Shown one piece after another: positions 1 to 7,620 of a DNA stretch of 10,673 nucleotides (the stretch's first letter is position 1; each line of letters starts with the position of its first letter). The notes beneath the pieces are model-generated. The model saw only the letters and a program-made list of their open reading frames with translations, was not told the DNA's origin and did no database searches. Location of the stretch: NCBI GenBank assembly GCA_903960725.1, contig CAJCBY010000205.1, positions 1 to 10,673 on the forward strand, given 5' to 3'. This DNA comes from an uncultured Cytophagaceae bacterium (lineage in GTDB: Bacteria; Bacteroidota; Bacteroidia; Cytophagales; Spirosomataceae). Both the position numbers and the translations under genes were made by a program.

Positions 1-528
1 GGTTTAGGCGCTCTTTGGAACCCAAGCTTTACTGCTGAAGGTGGAGAAGCTATAGCCGGTGCAAATAAAGGTAAGGTGACGATTGTTCCCACAGCTTCGT
101 CTGTAACACTTAATGTGAACAATGGAGGTACTTTATTAGGTAAAGAGACCTTCAGAGTGCGTCGTGTCCCAAGACCGGAGATTAGAATTGTGGGAAGCAG
201 TGGTTCTGAATTGAATGATAAGAGTGGTGAAAATGCAGCTAGTTTACGGTTTGTTAATGCTAAAGCAATCGCCGATGAATCTTTTGCTACCACTAATCCA
301 GAAGATGCAAACTACCGCGTCTCTGAAATAGAAGTAGCACTTGCGCGTGGAACGAAACGCGTGGCGTCTGTTACCTTACCGGGTGGCGGATCTATTTCTT
401 CTTTAGCTGGTCAAGCACAAGCTGGGGATCGTTACCGGATTGAAGTGAAAGGAGTACAACGTAAGAATTTCAAAGGAACTATTGAGACAATACCTTTCTC
501 ATTTGTTAAAGTTATTCCACTGAATTAA
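1..528 (+). CDS. gldM: GldM, T9SS / gliding motor periplasmic subunit, C-terminal part (5' truncated by window edge)
   Basis: This is the last 175 residues of GldM, open from base 1, so the true start lies upstream of the window. GldM (PorM in Porphyromonas) has an N-terminal inner-membrane helix that pairs with GldL to make the proton-driven motor, and a long periplasmic part built of beta domains. The C-terminal domain contacts the GldK/GldN ring under the outer membrane. The visible part is all periplasmic and beta-rich. It includes the stretches GKVTIVPTASSVTLNVNNGG and FRVRRVPRPEI, which resemble the family's final domains (recognised from memory, not by search). The gene ends 10 bases before gldN, as expected for the gldKLMN operon. 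No membrane segment is visible here because it belongs to the missing N-terminus. A GTG at base 76 is in frame but is only an internal Val codon, not a start. Confidence 0.9.
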   Translation, partial: GLGALWNPSFTAEGGEAIAGANKGKVTIVPTASSVTLNVNNGGTLLGKETFRVRRVPRPEIRIVGSSGSELNDKSGENAASLRFVNAKAIADESFATTNPEDANYRVSEIEVALARGTKRVASVTLPGGGSISSLAGQAQAGDRYRIEVKGVQRKNFKGTIETIPFSFVKVIPLN

Positions 529-538
529 TCGTATTGAT

Positions 539-1456
539 ATGAGATTAAAGCATGTTTTGTTAGTTGGATTTTGTTTTATGTGTTTTAGCAGTTTAGCGCA
601 GGAAACGCCTGTTAATCCTAATCCTAATTCAGCACATCCTATATATGAGGCTGACATACAATACCGTGCGCAAATTTGGCGTAGAATGGATTTGAATGAA
701 AAAATCAATCAGCCATTTTTTGCTGAGAACAATCAGATTTCTAAATTTTTAATTGATGGAGTAAAGTCAGGTAATTTGACTGCATATGTTGATGATTCTT
801 TAAAAACGAAGTTAACTGTAGAGCAATTTGTCGATCGTTTAAAAATCAAAGGAAAGTTAGAAAATGGGGGTTTGTCAGCAGAAGAAATAGCGGCTGGTTT
901 TGGTGTGGACGGCATGCCAGCTACTTCAGATCCTGTTAATGGTGGTGAAGACGATGGCTGGGGAACGAAGAAAAAGGATGCATCGAAGGCAGAAAAACCA
1001 GTAGTTGATGATTTTGACAAAGGACCTATAGTGGCGGGTGTGGATTATTACATTCCCAAACAGTTGTCCATTATTGAAATTAAAGAGGATGCAATTATCG
1101 ATCGAAAACGATCTAGATTGTATTTTGATATTCAGGCATTGACCTTAAAGATTCCAGCGTCATCTTCAGATGCGGGTTTGGAGGAAGTGGTAGCTTCGTT
1201 TAGATTCAAAGATGTATACAAGTACTTTAAGGATAATCCGAACTGTATTTGGTTTAATTCTACCAATGAAATGCAACATCGTAACATGGCAGATGCTTTT
1301 GATTTACGTTTCTTTAGTGCACGTATTATCAAAAAAGGAAATGCGGCGAACAAAGATATTTTCGACCAATTTGGAGATGGTAAAGATGCCCTAAAGAAAT
1401 CGCAAAAACTCGAGCAACAGCTACAAGATAAAGAAGCTGAGATGTGGGAGAATTAA
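539..1456 (+). CDS. gldN: GldN, T9SS / gliding motility periplasmic ring protein
   Basis: GldN (PorN) is a periplasmic protein that joins the lipoprotein GldK in a large ring beneath the outer membrane. The ring couples the GldLM motor to secretion through the T9SS and to gliding. The 305-residue product starts with a Sec signal peptide: R2/K4, a hydrophobic core over residues 6-19, and probable signal peptidase I cleavage after SLA at residues 18-20. Family-like segments are IWRRMDLNEKINQPFF (46-61), ISKFLIDGVKSGNLTAY (67-83), CIWFNSTNEMQHRNMADAFD (236-255) and an ending in EMWEN. Residues about 124-162 form a low-complexity linker rich in Gly, Asp and Lys, and residues 283-302 look like an amphipathic helix. 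The ATG at 539 is chosen because it places the signal peptide exactly at the N-terminus. It follows gldM by 10 bases and a strong terminator lies 27 bases after its stop, so it is the last gene of the operon. Confidence 0.93.
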   Translation: MRLKHVLLVGFCFMCFSSLAQETPVNPNPNSAHPIYEADIQYRAQIWRRMDLNEKINQPFFAENNQISKFLIDGVKSGNLTAYVDDSLKTKLTVEQFVDRLKIKGKLENGGLSAEEIAAGFGVDGMPATSDPVNGGEDDGWGTKKKDASKAEKPVVDDFDKGPIVAGVDYYIPKQLSIIEIKEDAIIDRKRSRLYFDIQALTLKIPASSSDAGLEEVVASFRFKDVYKYFKDNPNCIWFNSTNEMQHRNMADAFDLRFFSARIIKKGNAANKDIFDQFGDGKDALKKSQKLEQQLQDKEAEMWEN

Positions 1457-1483
1457 TCCTAAAATCTTATTTTAATACAATTT

Positions 1484-1508
1484 AAACCACCTTTTGGTGG
1501 TTTTTTTT
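1484..1508 (+). terminator. Intrinsic terminator of the gld operon
   Basis: An 8-bp perfect stem, AAACCACC (1484-1491) and GGTGGTTT (1496-1503), closes a TTTT loop and runs into a T tract ending at 1508 (eight T in a row from 1501). It lies 27 bases after the gldN stop. On the opposite strand only three T follow the stem, so it should work mainly for the + strand. It separates the gld operon from pyk. Confidence 0.9.
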
Positions 1509-1520
1509 GTGTATTAGCTG

Positions 1521-1528
1521 TAACTTGC
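1521..1528 (+). promoter_or_regulatory. Possible -7 box for pyk
   Basis: TAACTTGC lies 26 bases before the pyk ATG and just after the gldN terminator, where a new promoter is needed. It partly matches the Bacteroidota -7 consensus TAnnTTTG (TA and TT agree, the last two bases do not). No convincing -33 TTTG sits at the usual spacing: TTG at 1494-1496 is 24 bases upstream and inside the terminator hairpin. The position is persuasive but the sequence is weak. Confidence 0.35.
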
Positions 1529-1554
1529 AGAGTCAAAAGAATCTAATCCATATT

Positions 1555-3030
1555 ATGTCGTATCAACGCAAGACAAAAATTGTAGCCACAGTAGGTCCCA
1601 CATCAGAATCAAGAGAATCATTAATTCAATTAGCTAAAGCAGGCGTAAATGTTTTTCGTCTTAATTTTTCTCATGGAACACATGAAGATCATTTAGCGCG
1701 TTTACAAACGATTCGTTCTATCTCTGACGAGTTAGGTTTGAATTTAACGGTTCTTCAAGATTTACAGGGTCCTAAAATTCGTACGCAGTTAGTCGAGAAT
1801 AATGGGGTGCCTTTAGAGGCGGGCAAGCAATTAATCTTTGCCATGGATGAAAATCTATTAGGCACATCTGAGAAAGTAGGTACTACCTATACATCGATGT
1901 ATTTAGACGTAAATCCAGGGGAACGCATTCTAATGGATGATGGTAACCTAGAGGTGAAAGTGCTTTCAGTAGATAAAGTGAAAAAGGAAGTTGTGACGGA
2001 AGTGATTTACGGGGGTATTTTGAAATCGAAAAAAGGTATTAACCTGCCAGGTACTAAGGTGTCTTTACCTTGCTTGACTCCTAAGGATGAAGCTGATTTA
2101 TACTTTGGTCTTGATCATGGTGTGGATTGGGTTGCTCTTTCGTTTGTGCGTAAGGCAAGTGATATTTGGGATATAAAAGAAAAAATAAAGGCTTATGGCA
2201 AGAATACCCGCGTTATTGCGAAAATTGAAAAGCCAGAAGCCATTGATAATTTAGACGAGATTATTGCAGCTACGGATGCGATCATGGTGGCTCGTGGTGA
2301 TCTAGGTGTGGAAATGGATGGTGCAGTTGTACCTTACTTACAAAAAGTAATGGTAGAGAAATGTACGGCAGCGGGTAAGCCAGTTATTGTGGCTACGCAA
2401 ATGTTAGAATCCATGATTACTAATCCAGTACCTACACGTGCAGAAACGTCAGATGTTGCGAATGCTGTTTTGCAGGGAGCTTCAGCTACGATGTTAAGTG
2501 GAGAGTCTGCTTCGGGTGCTTATCCAGTGAAAGCGGTGGAGACAATGGCTCACATTCACGAGGTAGTGGAGCAACAACAAAATGAGATTGAAATTATACA
2601 AGGAAACGAGGCGGCGATATACTTTAAGAATCACTCGTTAAGCGCATCGACGTCAGAAAATGTGCCTTTTCAGGATCGTTTGATTGCAGGAGCTTGTCGT
2701 TTAGCACGGGATTCGAAAGCGAAAGCCATCTTATGTATTACTAATTCAGGTTATACCGCCTTCCGTTTGTCCGCTCACCGTCCTAAGGCAGATTTATACG
2801 TCTTTACTTCTAATAAAGAATTGATGTCTACGATGGGATTATTGTGGGGAGCACGTGTGTTCTTCTATGATCCAGGTGCAGGTGATACAGAAAAAACGGT
2901 AGCCGCTATGGTGGATAAATTAAAGCAAGATAATTTGTTGTCTAAAGGAGATATTTTCGTGACGACTTTATCTGTTCCTGCTAATAAAGATAAGAAGACA
3001 AACACCGTTCAATTAGGTATAGTAGACTAA
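1555..3030 (+). CDS. pyk: Pyruvate kinase
   Basis: Cytosolic glycolytic enzyme converting phosphoenolpyruvate and ADP to pyruvate and ATP. From the ATG at 1555 the product has 491 residues, a normal length. Visible motifs are RLNFSH (35-40, substrate-binding Arg, Asn, Ser and His), DLQGPKIRT (69-77), IAKIEKPE (221-228, catalytic Lys223 and metal ligand Glu225), VARGDLGVE (245-253, metal ligand Asp249), ATQMLESM (280-287) and MLSGESASG (313-321). The C-terminal regulatory domain follows, about 370-491. Lys74 stands where potassium-dependent enzymes carry Glu, which suggests a potassium-independent enzyme. The frame is open back to a TTG at 1507, but that start would lie in the terminator T tract and add 16 residues of no family likeness (including C and S residues before the usual KTKIVATVGP beginning), so the ATG is preferred. 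A promoter is expected between the gldN terminator and this start. The plsC-like gene follows after 29 bases. Confidence 0.97.
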   Translation: MSYQRKTKIVATVGPTSESRESLIQLAKAGVNVFRLNFSHGTHEDHLARLQTIRSISDELGLNLTVLQDLQGPKIRTQLVENNGVPLEAGKQLIFAMDENLLGTSEKVGTTYTSMYLDVNPGERILMDDGNLEVKVLSVDKVKKEVVTEVIYGGILKSKKGINLPGTKVSLPCLTPKDEADLYFGLDHGVDWVALSFVRKASDIWDIKEKIKAYGKNTRVIAKIEKPEAIDNLDEIIAATDAIMVARGDLGVEMDGAVVPYLQKVMVEKCTAAGKPVIVATQMLESMITNPVPTRAETSDVANAVLQGASATMLSGESASGAYPVKAVETMAHIHEVVEQQQNEIEIIQGNEAAIYFKNHSLSASTSENVPFQDRLIAGACRLARDSKAKAILCITNSGYTAFRLSAHRPKADLYVFTSNKELMSTMGLLWGARVFFYDPGAGDTEKTVAAMVDKLKQDNLLSKGDIFVTTLSVPANKDKKTNTVQLGIVD

Positions 3031-3059
3031 ATCGTTGATTTAGGGAGCTCGCTTAGATT

Positions 3060-3821
3060 ATGAAAACCAAAAACTCTTTGCTTTCATCTTTTTTTAAAGG
3101 GCTTTATACTTTCTGGGCAGGATTAGTATTCGTGTCGGTTTTTCTCCTGCTATATCCAGTTATTTTTGTCTTTTTGCAAAGACGTTCTTGGAAGAGAGTT
3201 GCTCATCGGCTTGTCGGGCTTTGGGGGCAACTCTTTTTTCTTTTTGCCGGTATTCGCATTAAAGTTACGCATCATTTCAAGCCAGATCCTAAGCAAAATT
3301 ATGTCTTCTGTGCGAATCATTTCTCCTACGTAGATATTGCGGTGGTGGTGGTGATTATTCGCCATTATTTTGCCTTTGTGGGGAAGAATGCGATGAAGAA
3401 AATCCCGCTTTTTGGCTACTTATATGCCCGTTTAAATATTTTGGTAGATCGAAGTGATAAGAATAGCCGGGCGAGCTCTTTAAATCGTTCTATTCGGGCG
3501 CTGCAGTCAGGACGGAGTATCGTTATTTTTCCGGAAGGGGGGATTATCTCCAAGAATTTTCCTCATATGGCGAATCCATTGAAAGATGGAGCCTTTATTA
3601 TGGCAATTCAACAACAGGTGCCTATTGTCCCCATCAGTTTTCACAATAACCACCAGGTAATGGATGATGACACTCTACTGATGCGCCCAGGCACCTTGCA
3701 TGTGGAGATTCATCCACCTTTTGCAACAAAGGGTTTGACGATGGAAGATTTGCCTGTTTTACGGGAAAAAGTGTTTGAATCCATACAAAATCCTATCTTA
3801 GCGTATTACGGTTTAAAATAA
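3060..3821 (+). CDS. 1-acyl-sn-glycerol-3-phosphate acyltransferase family protein (PlsC-like)
   Basis: Membrane-bound acyltransferase of the PlsC/LPLAT family, which normally acylates lysophosphatidic acid to phosphatidic acid in phospholipid synthesis at the inner membrane. The 253-residue product has an N-terminal hydrophobic anchor (about 17-40) and a second hydrophobic patch (about 53-65). Motif I is NHFSYVD (86-92) with the catalytic HX4D pair His87/Asp92. Motif II is the stretch with IPLFGY and ILVDR (115-131), motif III is FPEG (157-160), and motif IV is VPIVPIS (187-193). All four family blocks are present. The acyl acceptor cannot be told from sequence: related Bacteroidota proteins act on lysophosphatidate, glycine lipids or other lysolipids, so no symbol is given. 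The ATG at 3060 has a distant GGGAG (3043-3047) upstream. It sits between pyk (29 bases) and gldD (6 bases) and is probably cotranscribed with gldD and priA. Confidence 0.9.
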   Translation: MKTKNSLLSSFFKGLYTFWAGLVFVSVFLLLYPVIFVFLQRRSWKRVAHRLVGLWGQLFFLFAGIRIKVTHHFKPDPKQNYVFCANHFSYVDIAVVVVIIRHYFAFVGKNAMKKIPLFGYLYARLNILVDRSDKNSRASSLNRSIRALQSGRSIVIFPEGGIISKNFPHMANPLKDGAFIMAIQQQVPIVPISFHNNHQVMDDDTLLMRPGTLHVEIHPPFATKGLTMEDLPVLREKVFESIQNPILAYYGLK

Positions 3822-3827
3822 ACGAAT

Positions 3828-4412
3828 ATGCGTCTTTTTCTGCTTGGTTTCGTTTTGATCTTGTTTTCCTGTGGGACCGACTCAGAGGAAGAAAAATCGT
3901 CGTTGCCACGCCCTAAGGGATTTCCGATGATGGATATTCCCAAGCCTCAATACCAGGCTTTAGATAATAGCCATCCTTTTTCATTTGAATTCTCGAAATA
4001 TGCCACAGTGAAAAAGGATACGTTCGCTTTGGCAGAACCCCATTGGATGTATATCTATTACCCCCGTTGGGATGCCTTTATTCAGCTGACGTATAAATCA
4101 GTGGGTGGTAATCGCAAAAAATTGGACAAAATGATTCGTGATTCTTATCTACTAGCTTCAAAGCACCAGATGAAAGCGAATCGAATAGAGGATGCGATTT
4201 TAACGACACGTGATGGCCGCAAAGCTACCGTAATTGAATTAGAAGGCGAATTAGCCACTCCTTTTCAATTTTTTGCGACAGATAGCACGACGCATTTCTT
4301 GCGTGGAGCAGTCTATTTAAATACGGCGATGAAAAATGATTCGTTGGCCCCAGTTATCCAGTATCTAAAACAAGATGCCATTCATTTGATTCAGACCTTG
4401 CGATGGAAATAG
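3828..4412 (+). CDS. gldD: GldD, gliding motility lipoprotein
   Basis: GldD is a lipoprotein required for gliding, and through it for full T9SS function, in Flavobacterium johnsoniae; its molecular role is unknown. The 194-residue product has a short lipoprotein signal, MRLFLLGFVLILFSC, with Cys15 as the acylated residue, followed by an acidic patch (Asp18, Glu20-22). Family-like blocks, judged from memory, are RPKGFPMMDIPKPQYQ (28-43), HWMYIYYPRWDAFIQLTYK (72-90), the SKHQMKA segment (111-117) and TDSTTHFLRGAVYLN (151-165), with the protein ending in RWK. It has no membrane helix beyond the signal. The gene starts 6 bases after the acyltransferase stop and overlaps priA by 10 bases. In F. 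johnsoniae gldD lies beside gldE; no gldE is visible here. The plain acidic patch after the lipidated Cys might favour surface export, but it sits further from the Cys than the known export signals. Confidence 0.87.
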   Translation: MRLFLLGFVLILFSCGTDSEEEKSSLPRPKGFPMMDIPKPQYQALDNSHPFSFEFSKYATVKKDTFALAEPHWMYIYYPRWDAFIQLTYKSVGGNRKKLDKMIRDSYLLASKHQMKANRIEDAILTTRDGRKATVIELEGELATPFQFFATDSTTHFLRGAVYLNTAMKNDSLAPVIQYLKQDAIHLIQTLRWK

Positions 4413-6886
4413 GGGAGGAGAAAACCGTTTTTGTGGATGCCTTGCTTCCGCTCCCTATACCTCGGTATTTCACCTACCGGGTGCCTCGGGAATGGGCAGA
4501 ATTTATACAGCCGGGATTACGGGTGGTGGTGCCTTTTGGTACGAAGAAAGTCTTGACGGGGGTTATTGTCACGGTTCATCACAATCCTCCTAAAGAATAT
4601 CAAGCGAAATATTTGTTAGAGATTTTAGATGATGCTCCACTAGTGACCTCTTCTCAAATCGCCCTTTTTCAATGGGTGGCTGACTATTATATGTGCTATC
4701 CAGGTGAAGTATTTCAAGTTGCTTTACCGGCTGGATTGAAGATTTCAAGTCAATCGAAGGTACAAGCGAATCCAGAGTTTTCGAGTCCAGAAACGTTAAC
4801 AGAAAGAGAGTTGGCCATCTATGTGGAGATTCGCGATAAAGGCGCGTTGACCTATGATGAGTTAGCCAAATTCGCCGAAGTCAAAAGCCCCTACCACCTC
4901 ATTAAAGCCTTAGTGGGCAAAGACGCGGTCATTATTTTTGATGAGCTTAAAGATCGATATACTCCGAAGGTTCAGCGAAAAGTGCGTTTGGTTGCTAGTT
5001 TTGAGGATAAATTAGTGCTGATGGATTTGATTCAATCGCTCGAAGAGAAGACAAAGCAAATAGCGATACTCTTGCATTATCTTCAATATATTCCCGTTTT
5101 ACGTTCCCCAGAAACGAATCAAAAAGGTCTGGCAAAAAACAGTTTTAGTCAAGCAGGATTGTCGGAAAGTTCGTTGCAGACTTTGGTTAAGAACCAGGTC
5201 TTTGAAATTTTCGATGTGGTCGTTTCGCGCTTCGATGAAGCGGATGAAAATTTTGTTCCTTCTACGTTTACCTTAAATGCCCCTCAGGAAAAGGCCTATC
5301 AATCTATTTTAAGCCAATTTCAAGAGAAGGAGGTTGTGTTATTACACGGAATCACGGGTTCGGGAAAGACGGAGATCTATATCAAGCTGATTCAGGAAGC
5401 TTTGGCAAATGGAGACCAGGTCTTGTATTTGCTGCCAGAGATTGCGTTGACGACCCAGATTGTGGTTCGTTTGAAGCGAATTTTTGGGGAGCAGGTAGGG
5501 ATTTACCATTCTAAATTCTCTGATAATGAGCGGGTGGAAGTATGGAAATCCATCGTGGAAGGAAAATATCCTTTTGTGGTGGGTGTTCGTTCTTCCGTGT
5601 TCTTGCCATTTAAGAATTTGGGATTGATTATTATCGATGAGGAACACGAGACCTCCTTCAAGCAGGCAGATCCAGCGCCGCGTTATCATGCGCGTGATGT
5701 GGCAATTGTCTTAGCGCACCAGCAGAAGGCGAAAGTTCTTCTCGGGTCAGCGACGCCATCGATGGAGACCTATTACCAGGCCAAACATGATAAGTATGGT
5801 CTTGTGGTATTAAAAGAGCGTTTCGGAGCGGCACAATTGCCTGCGATGCATTTGATCGATACGAAATATGCGAACCGGATGAAGCAGATGAAGGGTGGAT
5901 TTTCGGTGGAGTTGATTGAGGTGTTGGCGGATAATTTGAAGCAAGGAAAGCAAAGTTTATTGTTCCAAAATCGCCGCGGCTATTCCCCTTACCTTCAGTG
6001 CCAAGATTGCGATTGGATAGCAACTTGTCATCAGTGTGACGTTTCATTAACCTACCATGCTCGCGAGCAAGAATTACGTTGCCATTATTGTGGTCACCAT
6101 GAATCTTTATTGCATCGTTGTGGGGCCTGCGGCTCTGCGCAACTAAAAACGATGGGGTACGGCACAGAGAAACTCGAAGAGGAATTGCAATTGCATCTTC
6201 CAGAGGCACGTGTGGCTCGCATGGATTTAGATACAACGCGTTCGAAGACGGCTTTTACGAGTTTGATTACGGAGATTCAGAAAGGCCAAGTAGATGTTTT
6301 AGTAGGGACCCAAATGGTAGCCAAAGGCCTCGATTTCGAGGGGCTATCGTTAGTGGCTATTTTTGACGCAGATAAGATTATTAATTTCCCTGATTTCAGA
6401 GCACATGAAAGAGGATTTCAATTAATTACTCAAGTGGCTGGTCGGGCCGGTCGCCGCGAAGTGCAGGGCCAAGTGTACATTCAAACGAATCAACCCACAC
6501 ATCGCCTGTTTACTTACATTCAAGAAGGAAATTACGAGCAATTGTATGCGGATGAGATGATCGAACGCGAAGGCTACCATTACCCACCGTTTACGCGTTT
6601 GATTAAGCTTGTTATGCGGCATTACGAAGCGCGAAATGTCGAAACGGCGGCGAAGGATTTAGGTCAATTATTGAAGGCCAAATTTGGTAATGGACGCGTC
6701 TTAGGTCCAGAAAAGCCCTTAATTGAACGCATTCGGAATCAATATGCGATGGAAATTCTTATTAAGTTAGAGAAAGGTGTTGCACTAGCCACCTTCAAAA
6801 AGCAGCTTCGCGAAGAGTTAGATACGCTTAGCACGAAGCCAGCTTTCAAAGGCGTTCAAATTATTGTCGATGTAGACTGCAATTAG
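4403..6886 (+). CDS. priA: Primosomal protein N' (replication restart helicase PriA)
   Basis: PriA recognises abandoned replication forks and D-loops, unwinds the lagging arm in the 3'-5' direction using ATP, and starts reloading of the replicative helicase. The 827-residue product is full length for Bacteroidota. The N-terminal DNA-binding domain is seen from VDALLPLPIPRYFTYRVP (11-28). Superfamily 2 helicase motifs follow: Walker A GITGSGKT (316-323), DEEH (412-415), GSATPS (448-453) and RRGY (524-527). Eight Cys at 533, 536, 542, 545, 560, 563, 573 and 576 form the two zinc sites. GTQM (635-638), KGLDF (641-645) and QVAGRAGR (677-684) complete the helicase core, and HYPPF (726-730) begins the C-terminal domain. 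No key residue is missing. The ATG at 4403 lies inside the last codons of gldD (10-base overlap), implying translational coupling. The stop overlaps that of the convergent nitroreductase gene. Confidence 0.97.
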   Translation: MEIGEEKTVFVDALLPLPIPRYFTYRVPREWAEFIQPGLRVVVPFGTKKVLTGVIVTVHHNPPKEYQAKYLLEILDDAPLVTSSQIALFQWVADYYMCYPGEVFQVALPAGLKISSQSKVQANPEFSSPETLTERELAIYVEIRDKGALTYDELAKFAEVKSPYHLIKALVGKDAVIIFDELKDRYTPKVQRKVRLVASFEDKLVLMDLIQSLEEKTKQIAILLHYLQYIPVLRSPETNQKGLAKNSFSQAGLSESSLQTLVKNQVFEIFDVVVSRFDEADENFVPSTFTLNAPQEKAYQSILSQFQEKEVVLLHGITGSGKTEIYIKLIQEALANGDQVLYLLPEIALTTQIVVRLKRIFGEQVGIYHSKFSDNERVEVWKSIVEGKYPFVVGVRSSVFLPFKNLGLIIIDEEHETSFKQADPAPRYHARDVAIVLAHQQKAKVLLGSATPSMETYYQAKHDKYGLVVLKERFGAAQLPAMHLIDTKYANRMKQMKGGFSVELIEVLADNLKQGKQSLLFQNRRGYSPYLQCQDCDWIATCHQCDVSLTYHAREQELRCHYCGHHESLLHRCGACGSAQLKTMGYGTEKLEEELQLHLPEARVARMDLDTTRSKTAFTSLITEIQKGQVDVLVGTQMVAKGLDFEGLSLVAIFDADKIINFPDFRAHERGFQLITQVAGRAGRREVQGQVYIQTNQPTHRLFTYIQEGNYEQLYADEMIEREGYHYPPFTRLIKLVMRHYEARNVETAAKDLGQLLKAKFGNGRVLGPEKPLIERIRNQYAMEILIKLEKGVALATFKKQLREELDTLSTKPAFKGVQIIVDVDCN

Positions 6887-7605
6887 CGTACGTGTACCAC
6901 TTCTTCGTAAGGAACTCTAAAACGCGGTCCCCACACTCCCTCTTCCGTTCCTTTACCTACTGATACAATCATATTGATTTCCGCTCCAGCAGGCAGCTTC
7001 AAGTGTTTCTTCACACGTTGTGCATCAAAACCTTCCATGGGGCAGGATTCAAAACCTTCCGCCGCGATTGAAAGCATGAATGTCTGCGCAGCTAACGCAC
7101 ATGATTTATGAACCATTACACGTTGATCTGCTTTTCCGCCAAAACGCATCATCGGTTTTTTCAATCCCATCCAGAAACAGATGTTCCAACGAATGAAAGT
7201 AGAAATACCAAAGATGTCATTGCGGTATAAGAGGGGTATTAGCTTGCCATAATATTGCAAGCCTCTTTTCTGCATTTTAGTAGGTTCCCCTTCAATGGAG
7301 TCCTTAACTTGTTGTAAGTTCCAAGCTGCTCTTTTTTTCCACAAGTCTTGGCGTGTCACGAATACGACCATATGGGCAGTATCTTTTGCTGCCGATTGTC
7401 CTAAACATAGTGGAAGAAAGGCCTTCTTTTCTTCTTCACTTTTGATCCAATAGAACTCCCAAAGCTGCATATTGCTACTATTAGGGGATAGAATGGAACG
7501 TTGTAAGCTACGTTCGATAACCGCATCGTCCACTTTTATGGTGGGGTCGTAGCGTCTATTGGAACGTCTTTTCTGAATTATCTCTTCGAATTGGGTTGAA
7601 AGCAT
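6883..7605 (-). CDS. Nitroreductase family protein (FMN-dependent oxidoreductase)
   Basis: Cytosolic flavoprotein of the nitroreductase superfamily, which binds FMN and uses NAD(P)H to reduce nitroaromatics, quinones, flavins or other acceptors; the natural substrate cannot be inferred. The 240-residue product has the N-terminal FMN phosphate-binding pattern KRRSNRRY (12-19). SPNSSNMQLWEF (40-51) matches the family's usual APS.xNxQPW block. CALAAQTFMLSIAAEGFESC (169-188) resembles the conserved helix and the loop before the second FMN contact (PMEGFD, 189-194), and VSVGKGTEEGVWGPR (215-229) lies near the end. The middle section, about 85-160, is longer and more basic than in minimal nitroreductases. 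It is transcribed away from adk from a divergent promoter region. Its last codon and stop overlap the priA stop (shared bases 6883-6886), so the two genes are convergent with no space for a separate terminator. Confidence 0.88.
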   Translation of the reverse strand: MLSTQFEEIIQKRRSNRRYDPTIKVDDAVIERSLQRSILSPNSSNMQLWEFYWIKSEEEKKAFLPLCLGQSAAKDTAHMVVFVTRQDLWKKRAAWNLQQVKDSIEGEPTKMQKRGLQYYGKLIPLLYRNDIFGISTFIRWNICFWMGLKKPMMRFGGKADQRVMVHKSCALAAQTFMLSIAAEGFESCPMEGFDAQRVKKHLKLPAGAEINMIVSVGKGTEEGVWGPRFRVPYEEVVHVR

Positions 7606-7620
7606 TTCTCTTTTTTATGC

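Noticed and set aside
1100..1113. Small hairpin GATCG-AAAA-CGATC in gldN
   Set aside because: The stem is only 5 bp, it has no T tract, and it is inside a well-supported coding region.
1507..1554. TTG-initiated N-terminal extension of pyruvate kinase
   Set aside because: The start would lie in the terminator T tract and the 16 extra residues do not look like any pyruvate kinase N-terminus; the ATG at 1555 leads straight into the conserved start of the enzyme.
3340..3356. GGTGGTGGTGGTG repeat giving a His run on the - strand
   Set aside because: In the acyltransferase frame it encodes a Val run within a hydrophobic segment; the His-rich product is only an antisense reading.
5658..6236. A 192-codon open frame on the - strand inside priA
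   Set aside because: It lies entirely opposite the conserved helicase and zinc-site region of PriA, its translation looks like no known family and is of low-complexity shadow type, and no promoter or start context is seen.
6328..6341. CCTCGA-TT-TCGAGG palindrome in priA
   Set aside because: It falls on the conserved KGLDFEG codons and has a 2-base loop and no T tract, so it is best explained by coding.
6786..6796. Possible stem AAGGTG/CACCTT near the end of priA as a terminator
   Set aside because: Six-base stem with a 10-base loop and no T tract on either strand.
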